Positions 8,147 to 17,115 are shown, counted from the first letter of the stretch. The stretch is DNA of 52,332 bases from Subdoligranulum sp. (GCA_004555405.1 SFIE01000011.1:1-52332); one strand, 5' to 3'. Translations and numbers: made by a program. Notes: generated by a model from the sequence alone, not told the origin.

Positions 8147-9019
8147 TCACTTTTTTTGCTGCTGCAGATATTCCAAAAGCGTTCGGCTTACCACCGAATT
8201 GGCAGTTTTGGAAAAGGCAAGGCCCAGGGTTCGGCAGCAGGCGGGCTCAAGAGGGCGCGATACCACCCCCGGGCAGCCGAAGGCCTGCATCACCAGCTCC
8301 TGCGAAATGGTAACGCCCAGCCCGCTGCGCACAAACGCCATGATCAGCGGGTCATCCCGGAAGCTGTAAGAAATACTGGGCTTTACCGGGCATTTCAGCA
8401 TCAGATGCTGAATGTCGTTGTCGCAGCCGGGGGTTTCAATGATCAGCGGATAGCGGAACAGCTCCGGCAGACTCACGCTTTTTTGCGCGGCAAGAGGGTG
8501 ATCGGCCGGAAAAACCGCACACAGCGGATCGTCCAAAAGAGGGTAAAACTTTAAATCGTCGGCCAGAATGGAGGAAATAAACCCGCAGTCCACCTGCCCG
8601 CGCACGATCCAGTCACGGATCTCGTCATAGTTGCCGTCTAAGATCTCCACCTTCACCTTGGGGTAGTTTTCCTGAAAATAGCGCACCACCTGCGGCATCC
8701 AAAGGGTGGTCACGCTGGAAATGCTGCCCACGCGCAGTTTGCCCTCAATCTTATGGTTGATATTAAAGGCGGCCTGCCGCAGCCGGGCCTTTTGGCTGGC
8801 CATTTCCCGGATATAGGGCAGCAGGCGCGCACCGTTGTCGGTAAGGGTAACGCCGCGGTTGATGCGGGCAAACAGCTGCACCCCCAGTTCCTCCTCCAGC
8901 CCGGCCATCATCTGGCTGATGCCGGACTGTGTGTAGTTCAGTGCATCGGCGGCCTTGGAAAAACTGCCTGTTTCGCACACTTTTAAAAAAATCTCGTAAC
9001 GGTCTTTCTGCTCGCGCAT
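8147..9019 (-). CDS. LysR-family transcriptional regulator
   Basis: A 290-residue LysR-type regulator. The N-terminal winged helix is complete (YEIFLKVCETGSFSKAADAL, then YTQSGISQMMAGLEEELGVQ and LFARINRGVTLTDNGARLLP), followed by a periplasmic-binding-protein-like effector domain from about residue 90. It is divergently placed from an NSS symporter gene, with a short dyad between them, so it probably controls that symporter and itself. The effector may be the transported amino acid, which is inference. Confidence 0.93.
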   Translation of the reverse strand: MREQKDRYEIFLKVCETGSFSKAADALNYTQSGISQMMAGLEEELGVQLFARINRGVTLTDNGARLLPYIREMASQKARLRQAAFNINHKIEGKLRVGSISSVTTLWMPQVVRYFQENYPKVKVEILDGNYDEIRDWIVRGQVDCGFISSILADDLKFYPLLDDPLCAVFPADHPLAAQKSVSLPELFRYPLIIETPGCDNDIQHLMLKCPVKPSISYSFRDDPLIMAFVRSGLGVTISQELVMQAFGCPGVVSRPLEPACCRTLGLAFSKTANSVVSRTLLEYLQQQKK

Positions 9020-9040
9020 TCTGTTCTCCCATTAGTAAAA

Positions 9041-9060
9041 GTTATATGGCATAACAAAAT
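9041..9060. promoter_or_regulatory. LysR-type dyad GTTAT-N5-ATAAC
   Basis: GTTAT (9041-9045) and ATAAC (9051-9055) form a T-N11-A type dyad between the divergent LysR and symporter genes, just upstream of the symporter -35. The 20-base string GTTATATGGCATAACAAAAT is matched at 17 of 20 positions upstream of the second LysR gene (39086-39105). Confidence 0.55.
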
Positions 9061-9067
9061 CATTCGG

Positions 9068-9096
9068 TTTACTGATATGGTAACATGTGCTATCCT
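9068..9096 (+). promoter_or_regulatory. Promoter of NSS symporter gene
   Basis: -35 TTTACT (9068-9073), 17-bp spacer, -10 TATCCT (9091-9096). The leader to the start at 9207 is about 105 bases. Confidence 0.5.
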
Positions 9097-9206
9097 ATAT
9101 TGCAAGTGTTCCGCCGCGGCACAAAAGCCTGCGGCGGGCGGCCCGGCAGATCGCGGAACATCAGGGAACAAACCGGGCCGGCATCAGGATAGGAGTATCA
9201 GGAATC

Positions 9207-10604
9207 ATGAAAAAGAAATCAAGCAGTTTTTCTGGACAGATCGGCTTTGTGCTTGCTGCCGCCGGAAGTGCGGTGGGTGTGGGCAATCTGTGGCGTTTTC
9301 CCTACCTTGCCGCAAAGGACGGCGGCGGTTTGTTTTTGCTGGTGTATCTGGCACTGGTGCTGACCTTTGGCTTTACGCTGCTCACCTCGGATATTGCCAT
9401 TGGCCGCCGCACAAAGCAAAGCGCCATCCGAGCCTATGAAACCATGCGCCCCAAATGGAAATTCTTGGGCGTTCTCACTTTTTTGGTGCCGGTGCTGATC
9501 ATGACCTATTATGCCGTGATCGGCGGCTGGATCACCAAATACGCGGTGGTGTATCTCACCGGCCAGTCGTCGGCCGCTGCGCAGGACGGCTATTTTACCG
9601 GCTTTATCACCTCCTCGGTTTCGCCGGTGGTGTTTGCCCTGCTCTTTATGGGCGTTACGGCCTTTATCGTGTACAACGGCGTGGAGGGCGGCATCGAGCG
9701 TGTTTCCCGCTATATGATGCCCGTTTTGCTGGTGCTGGTGGTGGTGATCGCCGGTTACTCGCTCACCCTCAAGCACGAGGATGCTTCCGGTCAGCTGCGC
9801 ACCGGTCTGGAGGGGCTGCGTTATTATCTGACCCCGCACGTAGAGGGGCTCACCATCGGCCGCTTTTTGCAGATCCTGCTGGATGCCATGAGCCAGATGT
9901 TCTTTTCCCTCAGCGTTTCCATGGGCATTATGATCACCTACGGCTCGTATGTAAAGCCGGAGGTGGACTTGAACAAGGCCGTGAACCAGATCGAAATTTT
10001 TGATACCGGCGTGGCCCTGCTGGCCGGTGCCATGATCATTCCCGCTGTGTATGTGTTCTCGGGCACCGAGGGCATGAGCGCAGGCCCCAGCCTGATGTTT
10101 GTTTCGCTGCCCAAGGTGTTTGCCGCCATGGGCGCAGCAGGTGTGTTTGTGGGCATTCTGTTCTTTGTCACGGCTATTTTTGCCACGCTTACCTCCTGCA
10201 TTTCGGTGCTGGAATCCATTGCCGCCAACTGCATGGAAATTTTCCACACAGGCCGCAAAAAAACCGTGCTGGTGCTCACGGTCATCTATCTGGCTGCCTC
10301 GGCAGTGATCGCACTGGGCTACAGCGTTTTCTACTTTGAACTGCCGCTGCCCAACGGCTCGGTGGCCCAGCTTTTGGATATCATGGACTATATCAGCAAC
10401 AGCGTTATGATGCCCTTTATTGCATTTTTGTCCACCATTCTCATTGGCTGGATCATGACACCGGACTATGTGGTGAATGAAATGCAGCGCAACGGCGAAA
10501 ATTTCCGCCGCAAAAAGCTGTATCGCGTAATGATCCGCTATGTGGCCCCGGTGATGATGCTGGTGCTGTTTATGCAGTCTACAGGCATTCTGGCAAACCT
10601 TTGA
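9207..10604 (+). CDS. Sodium-dependent amino-acid/neurotransmitter symporter family (NSS) transporter
   Basis: A 465-residue membrane protein of the NSS (SNF, LeuT-like) family. The first helix carries the signature FVLAAAGSAVGVGNLWRFPY, which forms the sodium and substrate sites, and ends KDGGGLFLLVYLALVL. Eleven to twelve helices follow. These carriers couple sodium entry to uptake of amino acids such as tryptophan, tyrosine or leucine; the exact substrate cannot be assigned. The ATG at 9207 is chosen because the family always begins a few residues before this helix and AGGAG lies at 9191. It is divergent from the LysR gene. Confidence 0.92.
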   Translation: MKKKSSSFSGQIGFVLAAAGSAVGVGNLWRFPYLAAKDGGGLFLLVYLALVLTFGFTLLTSDIAIGRRTKQSAIRAYETMRPKWKFLGVLTFLVPVLIMTYYAVIGGWITKYAVVYLTGQSSAAAQDGYFTGFITSSVSPVVFALLFMGVTAFIVYNGVEGGIERVSRYMMPVLLVLVVVIAGYSLTLKHEDASGQLRTGLEGLRYYLTPHVEGLTIGRFLQILLDAMSQMFFSLSVSMGIMITYGSYVKPEVDLNKAVNQIEIFDTGVALLAGAMIIPAVYVFSGTEGMSAGPSLMFVSLPKVFAAMGAAGVFVGILFFVTAIFATLTSCISVLESIAANCMEIFHTGRKKTVLVLTVIYLAASAVIALGYSVFYFELPLPNGSVAQLLDIMDYISNSVMMPFIAFLSTILIGWIMTPDYVVNEMQRNGENFRRKKLYRVMIRYVAPVMMLVLFMQSTGILANL

Positions 10605-10655
10605 TCAACAACTCAAAATAAATGCTGCGCAGCTTTTGCTGCGACAGGCTTTCGT

Positions 10656-10699
10656 AAAAAATGGGGTTCCCATGCGGTCGGCATGGGAACCCCATTTTT
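10656..10699. terminator. Strong bidirectional terminator
   Basis: Perfect stem: AAAAATGGGGTTCCCATGC pairs with its complement around a GGTCG loop, ending in five T on either strand. It separates the convergent symporter and rRNA methyltransferase genes. Confidence 0.93.
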
Positions 10700-10729
10700 G
10701 GGCCTATCAGATGGTAAAATCGCAGAAAT

Positions 10730-11551
10730 TCACAGCTTTCGGTCTGCCAGCACGGCAAAGGCAAGCTCGGTGCTAAGGCTCGGCAGGGCAGCCACCTTGG
10801 CCTGGTCGGCAGGGGAGGTTTTGTAATAATACGGCGTCATTTTAAAAAGCTCATCGATTTTTTGCGGGGTGTCCAGCGTAAGAGTCCAGCACAGATCGCG
10901 GCGCGCAATGCTTTCAAAGCCGGGCAGGGCCTGCTCAATGGGCGAATTTTCGTAGGGCTTTTCGTAAATGGCGGCCTTTAAGCCAAACAGATGCCTTGGC
11001 AGCGGCACAGCGCGCAGCAGCACACCGCCGGGCCGCAGCACCCGGGCAAATTCCCCGGCGGCGCAGGGAGCAAAGATATCCAAAATCAGATCGCAGCTTT
11101 CGGGCAAAACCGGCAGGCGGAAGGCACTGGCCACCACCGCCTGCTTGGCAAACGAGCGGCGGGCAACCGCCTTGGCGGAATCCCGCGAAATATCAATGGC
11201 TGCAATGTGCGGCGCCTTGCCGGCCTCGGCCAGCGCCTGCGCAATGCCCTGGGTGTAATAGCCCTCGCCGCAGCCTGCATCCAGCACGGCGCAGGGCGAA
11301 GGGGCGTACTCCACAGCCAATTCGGCCAAACAGCTGCGCAGCGGCTCGTAAAAGCCCTGCTCTAAAAAACGGGTGCGGGCCTCCACCATCAGTCGGTCAT
11401 CGCCATGGCGGCGCGCGGCACTGGCCTGGCTTTGCAGCAGATTGAAATATCCCTGACGGGCGCGGTCAAACCGATGGCCGCCGGGGCAAAAGGCCTCTTT
11501 TTCGGCAAAAGTAAGCGGCTGGCCGCACACAGGGCAGCAAAAAATCTTCAT
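10730..11551 (-). CDS. rlmA: RlmA-type 23S rRNA (guanine-N1)-methyltransferase
   Basis: A 273-residue enzyme. The N-terminal zinc module is complete (CPVCGQPL, then CPGGHRFDRARQGYFNLL), followed by the SAM-binding Rossmann fold with motif I VLDAGCGEGYYTQGIA near residue 100 and motif IV LILDIFAPC. This arrangement is that of RlmA(I)/RlmA(II), which methylate N1 of a guanine in helix 35 of 23S rRNA (G745 in E. coli, G748 in Gram-positives; the latter can affect tylosin sensitivity). Which base is used here is not decidable. The start at 11551 is supported by GAGG and by family length. Confidence 0.85.
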   Translation of the reverse strand: MKIFCCPVCGQPLTFAEKEAFCPGGHRFDRARQGYFNLLQSQASAARRHGDDRLMVEARTRFLEQGFYEPLRSCLAELAVEYAPSPCAVLDAGCGEGYYTQGIAQALAEAGKAPHIAAIDISRDSAKAVARRSFAKQAVVASAFRLPVLPESCDLILDIFAPCAAGEFARVLRPGGVLLRAVPLPRHLFGLKAAIYEKPYENSPIEQALPGFESIARRDLCWTLTLDTPQKIDELFKMTPYYYKTSPADQAKVAALPSLSTELAFAVLADRKL

Positions 11552-11585
11552 AAGAAAACCTCGAAATGGGTGTTTGTATCCTATT

Positions 11586-11614
11586 ATTATAATCGCAGGG
11601 CAGGCAATATGCAA
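11586..11614 (-). promoter_or_regulatory. Promoter of rlmA
   Basis: Minus strand: -35 TTGCAT (11609-11614), 17-bp spacer, consensus -10 TATAAT (11586-11591). Confidence 0.75.
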
Positions 11615-11737
11615 TCAGCGCTGTGTGAAAACAGCCGAAAATATGCCAGAATCGGAAAAAGGAATTGTGGCTATTGGAAAAAAGAATCGTAAAAATTCCG
11701 GTTTGCGCTTTTCGGGTATGGAAACCCCGGATAAATG

Positions 11738-11746
11738 TGTTATAAT
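11738..11746 (+). promoter_or_regulatory. Extended -10 promoter of the aldolase/transketolase genes
   Basis: TGTTATAAT: a consensus -10 (11741-11746) with the TGn extension. No good -35 is visible. It lies about 100 bases before the aldolase start. Confidence 0.55.
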
Positions 11747-11844
11747 AGCAACAAAGCCGCGCTTTCTGCGGGCGCGGCCCGCTGATTATGAACGGACATA
11801 AAAGCCGGGCACAGCCCCGGGAGTGGAAGAAAGGATGACCAACC

Positions 11845-12504
11845 ATGAAATTCTACATTGATACCGCTAATGTGGATGAAATTCGCGCCGCCAACGACAT
11901 GGGCATTATCGCCGGTGTTACCACCAACCCCAGCCTGATCGCAAAAGAAGGCCGTGACTATGCCGAAACTCTGAAAGAGATCGCCAGCATTGTCGATGGC
12001 CCCATTTCCGGCGAAGTGAAAGCCACCACCAAGGATGCCGCTACCATGATCGAAGAGGGCAAGGCCATTTATGCACTGGACCCCAAGCACATGGTGGTAA
12101 AGATCCCCATGACCACCGAGGGCCTGAAGGCCATCAAGGCTCTGTCGGCTTTGGGCATTCCCACCAACTGCACGCTGATCTTCTCGGCAAACCAGGCACT
12201 GCTGGCTGCCCGCGCAGGCGCAACCTACGTAAGCCCCTTCCTGGGCCGTTTGGACGATATCAATGAGGACGGTATTCCTCTGATCGAAACCATTTCCGAA
12301 ATGTTCAGCAACTATCCCGACATTGAAACCCAGATCATCTGCGCTTCCGTGCGCACTCCTGTGCATGTGACCGCCTGCGCTCTGGCCGGTGCCGATATTG
12401 CCACCGTGCCCTACAAGGTGCTGATGCAGATGACCAAGCATCCCCTGACCGATCAGGGCATTGAAAAGTTCATCGCCGACTATGTAAAGGTGTTTGGCGA
12501 ATAA
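11845..12504 (+). CDS. fsa: Fructose-6-phosphate aldolase / short transaldolase
   Basis: A 219-residue cytoplasmic enzyme of the short transaldolase subgroup. MKFYIDTANVDEIRAA and GVTTNPSLIAKEG at the N-terminus are diagnostic, and the Schiff-base lysine is in HMVVKIPMTTEGLKA (Lys near residue 86). Such enzymes either split fructose-6-phosphate or act as transaldolase in the pentose phosphate pathway. The split transketolase genes directly downstream argue for a role in non-oxidative pentose phosphate metabolism. GAAAGGA lies upstream of the start. A GC-rich stem (about 12526-12551) without a T run separates it from the transketolase gene. Confidence 0.93.
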   Translation: MKFYIDTANVDEIRAANDMGIIAGVTTNPSLIAKEGRDYAETLKEIASIVDGPISGEVKATTKDAATMIEEGKAIYALDPKHMVVKIPMTTEGLKAIKALSALGIPTNCTLIFSANQALLAARAGATYVSPFLGRLDDINEDGIPLIETISEMFSNYPDIETQIICASVRTPVHVTACALAGADIATVPYKVLMQMTKHPLTDQGIEKFIADYVKVFGE

Positions 12505-12573
12505 GCCTCCGATTTGCTTTTATAACGGCGGCTCCGGGCAGGGGCCGCTGATCATTGAACTTAGGAGATCACC

Positions 12574-13434
12574 ATGACTGAAAAAGAAAAGCTGCAGCTT
12601 CAAATCGAAGCCTGTGATCTGCGCCGCAATGCGCTGATCGCCATTCACGCCTGCAACAGCGGCCACCCCGGCGGAAGCCTTTCCGCTGCTGACCTGCTCA
12701 CCTATCTGTACTTTAAGGGCATGAAGATCGACCCTCAGAACCCCAAGTGGGAGGATCGTGACCGCTTTGTGCTGAGCAAGGGCCATGCTGCCCCCGGCCT
12801 GTACAGCGCCCTGGCACTGCGCGGCTTCTTCCCCGTGGAAGAACTTACCACCCTGCGCAAGATCGGCAGCCGCCTGCAGGGCCACCCCAACATGAATACC
12901 GTGCCCGGTGTGGATATGAGCACCGGCTCTCTGGGCCAGGGCATTTCCGCCGCTGCCGGCATGGCCAAGGCCGCCAAGTATCTGAACAAGGATCTCACCG
13001 TGTACACCCTGATGGGTGACGGCGAGCTGGCCGAGGGCGAGTGCTGGGAAGCCTTTATGTTTGCTTCCAACTACAAGCTGGACAACCTGTGCGTGTTTGT
13101 GGATGTGAACCGCTTGCAGATCGACGGCCGCACCAGCGATGTGATGAACACCGAGCCTTTGGACAAAAAGCTGGAGGCTTTCGGCTTCCGCATTCTCAAG
13201 ATCAACGGCCACGATATGGCCGAGATCGAAAAGGCCGATGAATTCTACAAGGCAGGCAAGGGCCAGGGCGTGCCCACCGCCATTCTGATGGACACCCTCA
13301 AGGGCAAGGGCGTAAGCTTTATGGAAGACCAGGCCGGTTGGCACGGCAAGGCTCCCAGCGATGAAGAACTGGAAAAGGCTTTGGCAGAGCTGGATGCCGC
13401 CAAGGCAGAACTGGAGGCAAAGTGCAATGGCTGA
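12574..13434 (+). CDS. Transketolase, N-terminal (TPP-binding) subunit
   Basis: A 286-residue subunit of a split transketolase. It has the N-terminal histidine motif NSGHPGGSLSAADLL, the SKGHAAPGLYSAL segment and the thiamine-diphosphate motif GDGELAEGECWEA followed by the conserved Asn in FVDVNRLQIDG. Together with the product of the next gene it makes a full transketolase that moves two-carbon units between pentose phosphates. AGGAG lies before the start, and its end overlaps the start of the C-terminal subunit by 8 bp, fixing a 1:1 expression. Confidence 0.95.
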   Translation: MTEKEKLQLQIEACDLRRNALIAIHACNSGHPGGSLSAADLLTYLYFKGMKIDPQNPKWEDRDRFVLSKGHAAPGLYSALALRGFFPVEELTTLRKIGSRLQGHPNMNTVPGVDMSTGSLGQGISAAAGMAKAAKYLNKDLTVYTLMGDGELAEGECWEAFMFASNYKLDNLCVFVDVNRLQIDGRTSDVMNTEPLDKKLEAFGFRILKINGHDMAEIEKADEFYKAGKGQGVPTAILMDTLKGKGVSFMEDQAGWHGKAPSDEELEKALAELDAAKAELEAKCNG

Positions 13435-14371
13435 TATGAAAAAAATTGCCACCCGCGACAGCTATGGCAAAGCCATTACCCAGCTGGGTGCAGAGCATAA
13501 CGATATCGTGGTGATGGATGCCGACCTGGCAGGCTCCACCAAGAGCGGCGTGTTCCGCAAGGAATTCCCGAACCGTCATTTCAACTGCGGCATTGCCGAG
13601 GGCAACATGATGGCTGTGGCTGCCGGTATGGCTGCCATGGGTCTGGTGCCTTATGTGAGCAGCTTTGCCATGTTTGCAGCAGGCCGCGGCTTTGAGCAGA
13701 TCCGCAACTCCATCGGCTATCCTCACCTGAATGTAAAGATCGTGGCAAGCCACGGCGGCATCAGTGTGGGCGAGGACGGCGCAAGCCATCAGTGCTGCGA
13801 AGATTTCGCCCTGATGCGCTCCATTCCCGGCATGGTGGTCATGTGCCCTGCCGACGATGCCGAGGCACAGGCCGCTGTGCGCGCTGCCTATGAGCACAAT
13901 GGCCCTGTGTACATCCGCACCGGCCGTCTGGCAGTGCCCCAGTTCCATGAAAGCGTGGATTTCGGCTTCAAGATCGGCAAGGGCGAGGTGCTGCGTGAGG
14001 GCGATGACATTGCCATTATCGCCACCGGCCTGATGGTGGCCGAGGCTGTGGCTGCCGCCGATGCACTGGCCGAAAAGGGCATTCACGCCCGCGTAGTCAA
14101 CCTGTGCACCATTAAGCCTCTGGACGAAGAGCTGGTGGTGAAGGCTGCCAAGGAGTGCGGCAAAGTGATCACCTGCGAAGAGCACAATATTCTGGGGGGC
14201 CTGGGCGAAGCCGTTTGCGGCGTTCTGTCCGAAAAGTGCCCCACCCCCGTGCGCCGCATCGGCGTGAACGACGAATTCGGCCACAGCGGCCCCGCTGCTG
14301 CGCTGCTGAAGGAGTTTGGCCTGTGCGCCGAGCATATCGTGGAGGTTGCCGAGGAATTTGTAAAAGCCTGA
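13427..14371 (+). CDS. Transketolase, C-terminal (pyrimidine-binding) subunit
   Basis: A 314-residue partner of the preceding gene. It carries the middle (Pyr) domain, with FNCGIAEGNMMAVAAGMAA supplying the catalytic Glu that activates TPP and HGGISVGEDGASHQ, then the C-terminal Rossmann-like domain from about residue 190. The ATG at 13427 is used because GGAGG lies within the end of the N-terminal subunit gene at the proper spacing; the longer frame gives non-homologous sequence. A terminator follows at 14397. Confidence 0.95.
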   Translation: MADMKKIATRDSYGKAITQLGAEHNDIVVMDADLAGSTKSGVFRKEFPNRHFNCGIAEGNMMAVAAGMAAMGLVPYVSSFAMFAAGRGFEQIRNSIGYPHLNVKIVASHGGISVGEDGASHQCCEDFALMRSIPGMVVMCPADDAEAQAAVRAAYEHNGPVYIRTGRLAVPQFHESVDFGFKIGKGEVLREGDDIAIIATGLMVAEAVAAADALAEKGIHARVVNLCTIKPLDEELVVKAAKECGKVITCEEHNILGGLGEAVCGVLSEKCPTPVRRIGVNDEFGHSGPAAALLKEFGLCAEHIVEVAEEFVKA

Positions 14372-14396
14372 TCGGCAAGTCCTTTTTAGACAAACA

Positions 14397-14433
14397 GAGC
14401 GCCTCGGAAGATCCTTTCCGGGGCGCTTTTTAT
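14397..14433 (+). terminator. Terminator after transketolase genes
   Basis: GCGCCTCGGAA pairs with TTTCCGGGGCGC, followed by TTTTTAT. Confidence 0.85.
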
Positions 14434-14469
14434 AAAGAAAGCTGAAAAGCAGCATTCGAGGTTATCAAT

Positions 14470-14643
14470 ATGAGCAAACCCAAACGATTTGAAACTGTGT
14501 ATCAGGAAAGCACAATGCTAACCGAAAAAACGATCTTTGTTGACAAAGAAACCGGCGTGAATTATCTTTATATTGCGAATGGTACCGGCGGCGGGCTGAC
14601 GCCGCTGCTGGACAGCGACGGAAAGCCCGTTGTTACCCGGTGA
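14470..14643 (+). CDS. Small DUF6440-type protein
   Basis: A 57-residue soluble protein, short enough to be missed by usual length cut-offs. The sequence runs MSKPKRFETVYQEST, then IFVDKETGVNYLYIANGTGG and a C-terminal GLTPLLDSDGKPV. The pattern of an arginine-phenylalanine start, a central VDKETGVNYL strand and GGLTPLLDxxGKP end is that of DUF6440 proteins, common and uncharacterised in clostridia. A GAGG ribosome site lies 7 bases before the ATG. It sits 28 bp before the dihydrouridine synthase gene and may share its transcript. Confidence 0.75.
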   Translation: MSKPKRFETVYQESTMLTEKTIFVDKETGVNYLYIANGTGGGLTPLLDSDGKPVVTR

Positions 14644-14671
14644 TATTAAAAAAATAATTCAGTGAGGTTTT

Positions 14672-15631
14672 ATGCAACTGTATTTTGCCCCCATGGAGGG
14701 CGTTACCCCCTGGCACTACCGCCAGACCCATGCCGCGCTTTTCGGCGGAGTTGACTGCTATTACACTCCGTTTTTAAACCCCACCGAGGCCGGGCTTGCG
14801 GGCAAGGCCCTGCAGGAGGTGCTGCCCGAACACAACCGGGGGGTGAACACGGTGCCACAGATCTTAACAAACAATGCCGAGCGCTTTGTGCTGGCCTGCC
14901 AAACGCTGGCCGAGCTGGGCTACACCGAGGTGGACCTGAACCTGGGCTGCCCCAGCGGCACCGTGGTGGCCAAGGGGCGCGGCGCAGGCTTTCTGGCGCC
15001 TTCGCGCCGGGAGCAGCTGGAAGCATTTCTGGAGGAAATCTTTGCCAAAAGCCCGCTCAGAATCAGCTTGAAAACACGCCTTGGCATGGAATCGCCCGGG
15101 GAATTTGCCGAACTGCTGGCACTGTATAACCGCTATCCCGCCGCGCAGCTCACCATTCATGCCCGCGTGCGGGAGGATTACTACAAGCGCCCCGTGCGCT
15201 GGGATGCCTTTGCCGAGGCACTGGCGGGCTGCCGCCTGCCGGTGTGCTACAACGGCGATATTTTTACCGCCGAGGACTACCGCCGCTTTTGCAGCGCTTT
15301 TCCGCAGGTGCAGCGCGTGATGCTGGGGCGCGGCCTGGTGGCTAATCCTGCGCTGGCGCGCGAGATCATCGGCGGCCAGCCCCTGCAGGCCGCGGAGCTG
15401 CGCCGGTTTCACGATGTGCTGTTTGCACAGATCTGCCAGCGCCCCGGCGGCGATAAAAACGCGATATGCCGCATTAAAGAGCAGTGGAACTATTGGGGCG
15501 CAATGTTTGAAGGGGCCGAAAAGCCGCTGAAAAAGCTGCGCAAGGCAAGCCGTATGCAGGATTACACACAGGCCGTGGAGCAAATTTTTGCCTGCCCGCT
15601 CACCGAAAGCAGAAAATATCATCTTGTGTAA
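14672..15631 (+). CDS. tRNA-dihydrouridine synthase
   Basis: A 319-residue flavoprotein of the Dus family that reduces uridines in tRNA D-loops. FAPMEGVTPWHYR at the N-terminus binds FMN, VDLNLGCPSGTVVAKGRGAG holds the catalytic cysteine (GCP), LTIHARVREDYYKRPVRW the substrate-binding histidine and arginine, CYNGDIFT and MLGRGLVANPALAREI the phosphate site. Subtype (which uridine) is not determined by these motifs. GTGAGG lies before the start. Confidence 0.93.
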   Translation: MQLYFAPMEGVTPWHYRQTHAALFGGVDCYYTPFLNPTEAGLAGKALQEVLPEHNRGVNTVPQILTNNAERFVLACQTLAELGYTEVDLNLGCPSGTVVAKGRGAGFLAPSRREQLEAFLEEIFAKSPLRISLKTRLGMESPGEFAELLALYNRYPAAQLTIHARVREDYYKRPVRWDAFAEALAGCRLPVCYNGDIFTAEDYRRFCSAFPQVQRVMLGRGLVANPALAREIIGGQPLQAAELRRFHDVLFAQICQRPGGDKNAICRIKEQWNYWGAMFEGAEKPLKKLRKASRMQDYTQAVEQIFACPLTESRKYHLV

Positions 15632-15637
15632 AACAGG

Positions 15638-15676
15638 CCGCCCGGCTGTGCAAAACAAGCACAGCCGGGCGGTTTT
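15638..15676. terminator. Bidirectional terminator
   Basis: CCGCCCGGCTGTGC pairs perfectly with GCACAGCCGGGCGG around a 7-base loop, with TTTT on the plus side and a weaker T run on the minus side. It separates the convergent dus and hisH-like genes. Confidence 0.85.
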
Positions 15677-15715
15677 CCTCTTACTCTCTTTATCGTGCAA
15701 AGCAGCGCTGCGGCG

Positions 15716-16348
15716 TTACAGCTCCAAAAATGCTTTCAGGATCGAAAGCCCCACCGGGCCGCTTTTTTCGGGGTGAAACTGGGTGCCCATCACGCTGCCG
15801 CGCAGGGCGGCGGCGCAGATGCTTCGACCGCCGTAGGGGCTGTCGGCCAGCCGGTCGGCTTCGTTTTGGGGCTTGGCCTCGTAGCTGTGCACAAAATAGC
15901 ATTCGCCCCCGGCGGGCACATTTTGCAGCGCCGTGCCCGCAAAGCTGCCGTGGGCGGGCACAAGGGTGCGCCAGCCAATGTTGGGCACACGCTGGGGGGC
16001 ACCGCTGGTATCCACGGCGGGAATGCGCTCCACACGCCCGGGGATCAGCCCAAGGCCCTGGTGCCGCCCAAATTCATCGCTTTCGTCAAACAGCATCTGC
16101 ATACCAAGGCAAATGCCCAAAAGCGGCGTTCCCTCAGCGGCTTTTTGGCGGATCGGCTCGATCAGCCCCAGGGCGGCAAGGCCGTTCATGCCGTCCTCAA
16201 AAGCGCCCACGCCGGGCAAAATCAACCGCGGTGCGGCCAGCACGGCCTCGGGGGTCTGCACAAATTCCACCTGTGCGCCGCAATACTCGGCGGCGCGCCG
16301 CACGCTCAGCAGATTGCTGAGGCCGTAGTCGATAATGCTCACTTTCAT
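15716..16348 (-). CDS. hisH: HisH-type glutamine amidotransferase of sugar-amidation operon (WbuY/HisH2-like)
   Basis: A 210-residue class I glutamine amidotransferase: LPGVGAFEDGMNGL, the nucleophile elbow GICLGMQMLFDES and the His-Glu pair in GTQFHPEKSG are all present. It releases ammonia from glutamine and channels it to a HisF-type partner. The partner and the amidotransferase WbuX are encoded just upstream, in the same order and overlapping by 4 bp, and no other histidine gene is near. It therefore most likely serves amidation of a surface sugar, as HisH2 does in Pseudomonas O-antigen synthesis, rather than histidine synthesis. Confidence 0.88.
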   Translation of the reverse strand: MKVSIIDYGLSNLLSVRRAAEYCGAQVEFVQTPEAVLAAPRLILPGVGAFEDGMNGLAALGLIEPIRQKAAEGTPLLGICLGMQMLFDESDEFGRHQGLGLIPGRVERIPAVDTSGAPQRVPNIGWRTLVPAHGSFAGTALQNVPAGGECYFVHSYEAKPQNEADRLADSPYGGRSICAAALRGSVMGTQFHPEKSGPVGLSILKAFLEL

Positions 16349-17115
16349 AAGCGCACCTCCACACCGCCTGCACGGATCTCCTGTTTCAGCTCGGGCACGG
16401 TGGCCTTGCCGTAGTGCAGCACGGCGGCGCAGGCCACGGCATCGGCCCCGGCGCGGGCGGCATCCAGAATATCCTCGGCGCAGCCCACACCGCCGCCGCA
16501 TACCACGGGAATGCTTACCGCCTCGGTGACGGCACGGATCAGTTCCAGGTCACACCCCTGCTGCAGGCCCTCGTTGTCCACGCTCATCAGCAGGATTTCT
16601 CCTGCCCCCAGCGCTTCGCCGCGCTTGGCCCATTCAATCACATCCAGCCCCGAGTGCTGGCGGCCGTTGTCGTAATAGGCTTCCCACTTGCCGCTTTGGG
16701 TGCGGCTGCGCTTGGCCTGAATGGAAAGCACCATGCACTGGCTGCCGAAGGCCTCGGCCACCTCGGTGATCAGCGCGGGGCGCTTGATGGCAGCGGTGTT
16801 GATGGCGGCCTTGTCGGCGCCCATGCTTAAAATATGGCGCACATCCTCCACGCTGCGCAGCCCGCCGCCCACTGTGATGGGAATAAACACATTCTCGCTG
16901 GTTTTTTCCACAATGTCGCTCAGGTTGTTGCGGTTGTACAGGCTGGCCACAATGTCGATGTACAAAAGCTCGTCAATGCCCTGCTCATAATAGCGGCGGG
17001 CAAAGGCGTTGGGGTCGCCCAGTTTGCGCAGCCCCTCTAATTGAATGCCCTTTACAAGATTGACATCCTTTACATCCAGCCGGGCGATCAGCCGGATCTT
17101 TTTCTTATCGGTCAT
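16345..17115 (-). CDS. HisF2/WbuZ-type ammonia-channelling subunit for sugar amidation
   Basis: A 256-residue TIM barrel related to HisF. The sequence RLIARLDVKDVNLVKGIQLEGLRKLG at the N-terminus is of the HisF2/WbuZ subgroup; true HisF begins IPCLDVxxGRVVKG. Later barrel motifs VGGGLRSVEDV, SMGADKAAINTAA and VVCGGGVGCAEDIL are intact. In characterised systems this subunit receives ammonia from HisH2 and passes it to the WbpG/WbuX/PseA amidotransferase. The start at 17115 overlaps the end of the wbuX-like gene by 11 bp. Confidence 0.87.
   Translation of the reverse strand: MTDKKKIRLIARLDVKDVNLVKGIQLEGLRKLGDPNAFARRYYEQGIDELLYIDIVASLYNRNNLSDIVEKTSENVFIPITVGGGLRSVEDVRHILSMGADKAAINTAAIKRPALITEVAEAFGSQCMVLSIQAKRSRTQSGKWEAYYDNGRQHSGLDVIEWAKRGEALGAGEILLMSVDNEGLQQGCDLELIRAVTEAVSIPVVCGGGVGCAEDILDAARAGADAVACAAVLHYGKATVPELKQEIRAGGVEVRL

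Noticed and set aside
15716..17115. HisH and HisF as histidine biosynthesis genes
   Set aside because: The HisF-like protein has the HisF2/WbuZ N-terminus, the operon includes a sugar amidotransferase and no other his gene is present.
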